This document shows, piece after piece, positions 59,740 through 64,000 of a stretch of DNA of 64,000 nucleotides (its first letter is position 1; the number at the start of each line of letters is the position of its first letter). A program made the position numbers and the translations under genes. The stretch lies in assembly GCF_023898315.1 (NCBI RefSeq), contig NC_064615.1, positions 909,142,742-909,206,741 of the forward strand. The letters are read 5' to 3'. Below the pieces are notes generated by a model. The model was not told where the DNA came from. It was given only the letters and a program-made list of their open reading frames with translations, and ran no database searches. Origin of the DNA: Schistocerca nitens. Lineage: Eukaryota; Arthropoda; Insecta; Orthoptera; Acrididae.

Positions 59740-59815
59740 GTGCCCGACCGAGACTCGAACTCGGGACCTTTGCCTTTCGCGGGCAAGTGCTCTACCATCT
59801 GAGCTACCGAAGCAC
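59740..59815 (-). repeat. tRNA-like unit, left arm of the fold-back
   Basis: Mirror copy of the right-arm unit with the same A box (ggtagctcagatgg), anticodon-type loop and B box (gagttcgagtctcgg). Confidence 0.8.
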
Positions 59816-59934
59816 GACTCACTCCCGATCCTCACAGCTTTACTTCTGCCAGTATCTCGGGAGCTTTTGTAAAGTTTGGAAGGTAGGAGACGAGATACTG
59901 GCAGAAGTAAAGCTGTGAGGACCGGGTGTGAGTC

Positions 59935-60010
59935 GTGCTTCGGTAGCTCAGATGGTAGAGCACTTGCCCGCGAAAGGCAAAGGTCCCGAGTTCGAGTCTC
60001 GGTCGGGCAC
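59935..60010 (+). repeat. tRNA-like unit, right arm of the fold-back
   Basis: Cloverleaf parts are visible: an acceptor gtgcttc pairing loosely with cgggcac, a D arm, an anticodon stem ttgcc/ggcaa with loop cgcgaaa (position 33 is G where tRNAs have U; nominal anticodon CGA), and a T arm with ggttcgag-type box. It is better read as a SINE head than as a working serine tRNA because of the loop defect, the tail and the inverted duplication. Confidence 0.75.
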
Positions 60011-60509
60011 ACAGTTTCAGTCTGCCAGGAAGTTACATATCAGCGCACACTCCGCTCCAGAGTGAAAAATCTCATTCTAGGTTTAAGTAGCTCTACGTTC
60101 TAGGGGAGTGATGACCTCAGAAGTTAAGTCCCATGGTGCTCAGAGCCATTTGAACCATTTGAAGGACTGTCTCAAAAAGCTGCAGGAATATTCAGTCATA
60201 TCTTGATAAGATTTCAAAATGGTGCAAACCTTGCGTTAAATGTTCGAAATACGTGCATTTCATAAAACGAAAAAACATGATATCCTATAAACACATTATC
60301 AGCAAGTTACACAGGGGTCAGGTCATCTCATAAAAGAAGTGGGTGTAACACTTTCCATGGATGACAAATGGACCGATCACATATTCACAGTCGAAGGTAC
60401 AGCAGGTAGTAGACTTGGGTTAGTTGTTAAAATACTACTAAAGCGAAATCAGCCTACAATGTAGATTGCTTACAAATCAATCGTGCGACCCATCGCTGAA
60501 TATTGCTCA

Positions 60510-61965
60510 AGTGTGTCGGACCTGTCTCTGGCATTTCAGCAATGTGTTCTTTCTGTTCCCCTGAACGTTCCTTGATGGTGCCACACATCGTATTAAATCC
60601 CTCAAATTTTTATTCGGCATCATCTTCACGAAGATACAGTATCTCACAGCCCAAGAATCTGAAGGTGTTATTTGTTCAATGGTTTAGTTTCCTAATATAA
60701 CTTTAAATCTTAACGACTGTGAGCCTTGGAATGACATGGGATGAGTTTTATTTACTGATACGCTTAAATTATGTTGCTTTGCTGTTTTACATGTTTCATA
60801 TAGCGCTCTCTGTAAGTGATCTTCGTTATCTGCCGCTAGAATCTGGTAGTCAGCAAACATAAGAGTTTTTATGTAAATTGAAGGTGAAGAGGGAGAAAGG
60901 AAAGGAAAAGGAAGGAACTAATGGTATCAGCTACATCGATACTTCATGCAGAATCAACGGCGACGAGTGAAGATGTGTGACAGACTGGGACTCAGTCCCA
61001 GGATTTCCCTTCTTACTGGGCAGTTGCAGTAACCGCTGCGTCATCCGGACATAGTGTCCCTCGCAAATACACGGACTACCTCGGCGCGCTCTCCGGCCGA
61101 CTAACATTCCCACCAAGCGCCACATATCCGTAGTCCCCGTCCATGTTCCCCGTGCTCTCTACTTCCAGATTCCCGCTACAGGTCTAACGTAAATGTGCAT
61201 CCACACAGAAGGTTTTTAATTCATTGCCCACCGAGGTGAGTCAGTTATATGTATGCGTGGTGACTGCTCTTTCGGATATGTCTGAAAGAACAGAGACCCC
61301 ACATTCATATAAGAAAAGTCTTAATTAAGTCTCTTTCTTTGAAGCTGTCCTGAATATTTCATTTTATAGTCCGTTTCCTACATTCTCTCACAACATCATC
61401 GAAATATAAGTTAAAAAGTATTGGCGAAATACAACTCCTTAGTCTGACCGCCTTATTAATATTTACTTGTGCTATAGTTCCAACTTTCAGCTTTATATGT
61501 TTAGGGTCCTTGTATATATGCTGCAGGTAATATCAATCAGATGTTCTTGTATTCTTCTCTTCTCCATAATACTCCATAGTTTTCCTCTGTGAACATTGTT
61601 AGACGCTATACCGGTACATCAAGACTGAGTAGGTCTAATTGTATTCGCTTGCTTTTCTATTGTTGGTTTTGACGAGAAAATGTTATCTGAGCAGAAGATT
61701 CCTTTCACGAAATCTACTCTTCGGGTAATAATATGCTGTCTACGATGTTTCTCATTTTCTTTCCTATCACCTGCGCATATTTTTTATGGCGTATTTAAGA
61801 AACTCATCCTTTTATAATTTACACAGCTCATTCTTGATTCTCTTTTAAAAATGGGTATTACTGTTACTTTCTTCCATTCCATTTTTTTGTAGCCAACATA
61901 GATTTTAAAAATCCGTAGATGTGAAATACATTTACAAGCAAACAAATTATTATCATTTCAGAAAG
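60510..61965 (-). pseudogene. LINE reverse transcriptase relic with an insertion
   Basis: On the minus strand the N-terminal half (61960-61330) shows YAQVIGKKMRNIVDSILLPE, then VHRGKLWSIMEKRR-type remains, SIYTRTLNI, and LRSCISPILFNLYFDDVVRE. After an insertion the protein resumes near 60875 with TLMFADYQILAADNEDHLQR, ALYETCKTAKQHNLSVSVNK and THPMSFQGSQSLRF. The active site reads FADY where FADD is expected. The style (PILFNLYFDD, DSILLPEE) is that of another RTE-like family, distinct from the two main RTE LINEs here. Stops are frequent. Confidence 0.6.
60876..61325 (-). mobile_element. tRNA-like SINE-type insertion with palindromic motif
   Basis: On the minus strand a tRNA-like part (about 61058-60979) reads gtccggatgacgcagcggtt then aggaaatcctgggactgag-type sequence with a worn B box. 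At 61262-61297 lies the imperfect palindrome ctctttcggatatgtctgaa, a diverged copy of the perfect palindrome at 63237-63274. The insertion splits the LINE relic. Confidence 0.5.
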
Positions 61966-62044
61966 ACTGGGTGATTTATGCAAGAGGAAAACCTTCGCAA
62001 ATTTTGCAAGACAATAACGCGTTGGTCAAACTCTGGCCTTTATG

Positions 62045-62770
62045 CTAGCAGTTATTTGGTTTGGTATTGATTGATGTGTTCTTGGATGTCCTCCCGAGGC
62101 ATGTCGTGCCAAACTCTGTCCAATTGGTGCACTAGATTGTCAAAAATACCAAGATGGTTGAAGGACCCTGCCCATAATGTCCCAAGCGTTCCTTAGTTGG
62201 GGAGAGATACGGGGACCTTGCAGGCCAAGGTACAGTTGAGCAAGCACGGAGACAGTAGAAACTCGTGCCGTTCGTGGGCGGGCATTATCTTGCTGAAATG
62301 TAATCCCGGGATGTGTTGCCATGAAGGGCAACAAAACGGGGCATACAGTATCGTCGATTTACGGCTGTGCTGTTAGGTTGCGCGGCCGACAACTGGAGGA
62401 GACCTGATATGAAAAGTAAAGGCACCCCAAACGATCACTTCTGCTGATTGTTATCGGGCAATATTGCATTCGACATTCAGGTTGGTCCCTTATCGGTGTC
62501 TGGGGTGTCTCCAGACACGTCTTCAGACTAGAATCTCATTGATTGGGATAGAAATGTTTTCAGTGAAGAGCCCCGTTTCGAACTGAGCGCCGTTGACCAA
62601 CGAAGACGCGTCCGGAGCATTACAGGCACTATCTTCCAGCTAGCTCGCGATTCTTACCATCTAACACGCCTTATTGGACTGAATGTGGCTGGCATCCCTT
62701 AGGAGGACATCCAACAACTCTGGCACTCAGTACTAAGCGGCATAACAACTTGCATTAGCGCCACAGGTGC
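62045..62770 (-). mobile_element. rearranged Tc1-type transposon debris
   Basis: The minus strand at 62140-62334 encodes GITFQQDNARPRTARVSTVS and SPQLRNAWDIMGRVLQP, the second catalytic motif and region of the third (normally SPDLSPIEHVWD, here SPQLRNAWD with the glutamate lost). At 62690-62770 a plus-strand piece reads IPQEDIQQLWHSVLSG, matching the C-terminus of the same type of transposase in opposite orientation, and 62040-62150 carries a minus-strand equivalent (PREDIQEHINQYQT). The element is therefore partly duplicated and inverted. It is inactive. Confidence 0.6.
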
Positions 62771-62799
62771 ACTAATGCGTTACAGACTTGTTCAATTCG

Positions 62800-63050
62800 T
62801 GAAGCTCTTTCTCTTGAATAATTCATCAGATTTTTCTGTAATTATGAATATTTGCTTGTCTGTACATGTACATTTTTTTGTCTTCGAGTGTAGAAATCAC
62901 TGTTTTCCTGAAAACCTTCTTACTCTGCAACTAGGTCGGACAATTTACGTCGTCATGTGACAGATTTTGAAACTTAAAATGGTGTTTACCACATGTCTGT
63001 TACTGTATAGTGTGTTACGTGCATTAATGAGCTGAAGCACGATCAGTCGG
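62800..63050. other. unassigned DNA
   Basis: Nothing recognised. Confidence 0.3.
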
Positions 63051-63151
63051 CAAGACTCAGCGGAGGAGCGCCGTCCTGGACGAAACGTCAGAAACAAAAG
63101 AGTTTATTGGACCACGACCTCACAACTCGGAAGGTTTACGAGCAGCTATAT

Positions 63152-63238
63152 ACTATCGGTGACCATGCAACTCGTTAGAATGAAATTCTCTGTTTTCATT
63201 GTAATTTCATTCTAACGAGCTGCATGGTCACCGATAGT
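63152..63238. repeat. inverted repeat, 36-bp arms
   Basis: Arms 63152-63187 and 63203-63238 match at 35 of 36 positions around a 15-nt spacer. Confidence 0.95.
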
Positions 63239-63274
63239 ATCTGTTCTTTCGGACATGTCCGAAAGAACAGATAC
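63237..63274. repeat. perfect 38-bp palindrome
   Basis: The sequence from gtatctgttc to gaacagatac is its own reverse complement, centred on ggacatgtcc. The sister copy at 63657-63680 lacks 14 bases of the right half, leaving ctttcggacagatac. Confidence 0.97.
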
Positions 63275-63839
63275 CATCTTAGTATATATATAGTTAAGGC
63301 TCACCGGGCACTTGACCATCTTCTTCTTCTTCTGTGCGAATGCACAAACAGAGCCCGAACTCTTACGGGAATCGGCAACGCGCCGCGAATAATGAGTATA
63401 ATGGGCGGGGGCACTACGAATGTAGTGCGGGACAATACGTTGAGAATGTGGGTTTCGCGGAAGGCGTGCCAGAGATAAATCCCTGCAGTCGCGCTATCCT
63501 CTGTGTCCTCGGTGGCTCAGATGGATAGAGCGTCTGCCATGTAAGCAGGAGATCCCGGGTTCAACTGTCCCCGTTGACGTATGTCAACGCCTGTAAGGAG
63601 CTAAGGGTGTTCATTTCATTGTAATTTCATTCTAACGAGCTACATGGTCACCGATAGTATCTGTTCTTTCGGACAGATACCATCTTAGTATATACATTTT
63701 TCGGAAAGTCAGACGGTATTCGCCAGACTCATAGATTATACACACCAACGTGATTAGTCGTTTTGTTGCCACTTCCCCCTATGATTTTAAAAATTATGAT
63801 GGAACGTTATCTGTCCTTTCTGCCTTACTTAAAGTCCTC

Positions 63840-64000
63840 CAACGCTGTCTTAAATTCTGATTCTAATACTGTATTCTCTATCCCTCCTAAATCAACTTTT
63901 GTTTCTTCTTCTGTCAAATCAGACAAATCTTCACCCTCATAGAGACGTTCAGTTGTAGTCTTCCCATCTATCCGATCTCTCCTTTGAATTTAACAGTGGG
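63840..64000 (-). pseudogene. RTE-type LINE fragment running off the window
   Basis: The minus-strand sequence is collinear with 51876-52030 of the second RTE subfamily (caaatctt, tgtttcttcttct and attctgattctaatactg are shared). It corresponds to the start of the reverse transcriptase region, including an EDLSDLTEEETKVDLGGI-like stretch. It continues beyond the window end. Confidence 0.7.

Larger units (their letters stand above)
59729..60078. mobile_element. 350-bp tRNA-like fold-back (inverted dimer) with 12-bp target duplication
   Basis: Arms 59729-59859 and 59891-60021 (131 bp each) are near-perfect reverse complements around a 31-bp spacer. Each arm holds a complete 76-nt tRNA-like sequence: plus strand 59935-60010, minus strand 59740-59815. 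The right arm continues into a tail (tctgccaggaagttac to ctcattct). The host SINE sequence aggtttaagtag is duplicated at 59717-59728 and 60079-60090. The tRNA-like unit is the same family as at 37120-37295. Confidence 0.92.
59600..60162 (+). mobile_element. tRNA-derived SINE split by a fold-back element
   Basis: The 5' part (59600-59728) has head gccggccggagtggccgagt, B box ggttcgagtcctgcc and tail gtccttaggttagttagg. The 3' part resumes at 60079 and ends at agagccatttgaaccatt. The flanks ggacggtct (59591-59599) and ggactgtct (60164-60172) are a one-mismatch target duplication of the SINE in the LINE. The fold-back at 59729-60078 interrupts it. Confidence 0.88.
58741..60527 (+). mobile_element. 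Jockey/CR1-type LINE fragment with nested SINE
   Basis: The plus strand encodes LKWNKAPGPDGIPIGFCTEF (start of the reverse transcriptase), AVFLDFRNSFDIVPYLHLVT and GDTVIYNGG just before a SINE insertion. At the active site FFADD reads FFAGD, so one aspartate is lost. After the SINE the sequence resumes near 60176 with KLQEYSVIS, then VGVTLSMDDKWTDHIFTVEG and IVRPIAEYCSSV. It abuts the 3' end of the previous LINE on one side and a minus-strand LINE on the other. Confidence 0.75.
63055..63700 (+). mobile_element. SINE-like repeat pair with palindromes
   Basis: A block ttcattgtaatttcattcta through ctgttctttcggac occurs at 63195-63254 and again at 63615-63674, about 420 bp apart in the same orientation. 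Between them lies a tRNA-like segment (63505-63570, ggtggctcagatggatagag with a B box start ggttcaa) whose T arm is cut short by a deletion. A 36-bp inverted repeat and a 38-bp palindrome are listed separately. Probably two overlapping copies of one SINE family; exact ends are not certain. Confidence 0.55.

Noticed and set aside
59935..60010. Possible functional serine tRNA gene
   Set aside because: The anticodon loop lacks the universal U before the anticodon, a non-tRNA tail follows, an inverted copy sits beside it, and the whole is bounded by a target duplication. All point to a SINE-type repeat.
1..64000. CRISPR array, bacterial operon or phage
   Set aside because: No regularly spaced direct repeats, no ribosome-binding-site-led compact genes; all features fit an insect nuclear genome.
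1..64000. LTR retrotransposon or endogenous retrovirus
   Set aside because: No paired long terminal repeats, primer-binding site, protease or integrase motif was found; all reverse transcriptases seen are of non-LTR type.

Overview
This window reads as repeat-rich nuclear DNA from an insect with a large genome, most likely a grasshopper or locust (Orthoptera, Schistocerca-like). That assignment is an inference from the repeat families: abundant tRNA-derived SINEs sharing one tail, RTE-type LINEs, Jockey/CR1-type LINEs, an I-type LINE with RNase H, several Tc1/mariner families and two hAT elements. There are no bacterial operons, CRISPR arrays, rRNA genes or convincing host exons. Almost everything that can be named is a transposable element, and nearly all coding regions carry stops, frameshifts or lost catalytic residues. 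One exception is an intact 340-codon Tc1-type transposase on the minus strand at 33863-34885.

Layout. 0-10 kb: a decayed mariner (831-2647) hit by a tRNA-like element and a SINE; a complete Tc1-type element (3671-5092) with one nonsense codon; a decayed second Tc1 family (6110-7137); a relic transposase (9205-9850). 10-19 kb: a possible MITE, an exact 74-bp duplication, two dinucleotide runs and a long degenerate I-type LINE (13727-18925). 19-24 kb: a minus-strand hAT transposase relic, a SINE, LINE 3' ends and half a mariner transposase. 24-30 kb: mostly unassigned A+T-rich DNA with one SINE, a hairpin and a MITE. 30-37 kb: a transposase-like ORF fragment, a Jockey-type LINE 3' end, and a 5'-complete RTE-type LINE (32004-36716) bounded by an 11-bp target duplication and split by the second Tc1 copy (33708-35129). 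37-41 kb: a tRNA-like fold-back, then a hAT element (37352-40980) containing a CR1-type LINE that itself contains a SINE. 41-50 kb: mostly unassigned, with short LINE pieces and a SINE. 50-54 kb: a near-complete but dead second RTE-type LINE on the minus strand. 55-64 kb: a Tc1 element carrying two SINEs, tandem LINE fragments, a SINE split by a 350-bp tRNA-like fold-back, another LINE, Tc1 debris, and a palindrome-rich SINE-like repeat.

How the parts work together. There is no pathway here. The information is in the order of insertions: LINEs and DNA transposons are the older layer, SINEs and tRNA-like fold-backs land inside them with recognisable 9-15 bp target duplications, and the 1422-bp Tc1 family is among the youngest arrivals. 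The least ordinary points are the tRNA-like inverted dimers, the 32-residue D-to-E spacing of the young Tc1 transposase, SINEs with different heads on a shared tail, and a few hammerhead-like RNA motifs.
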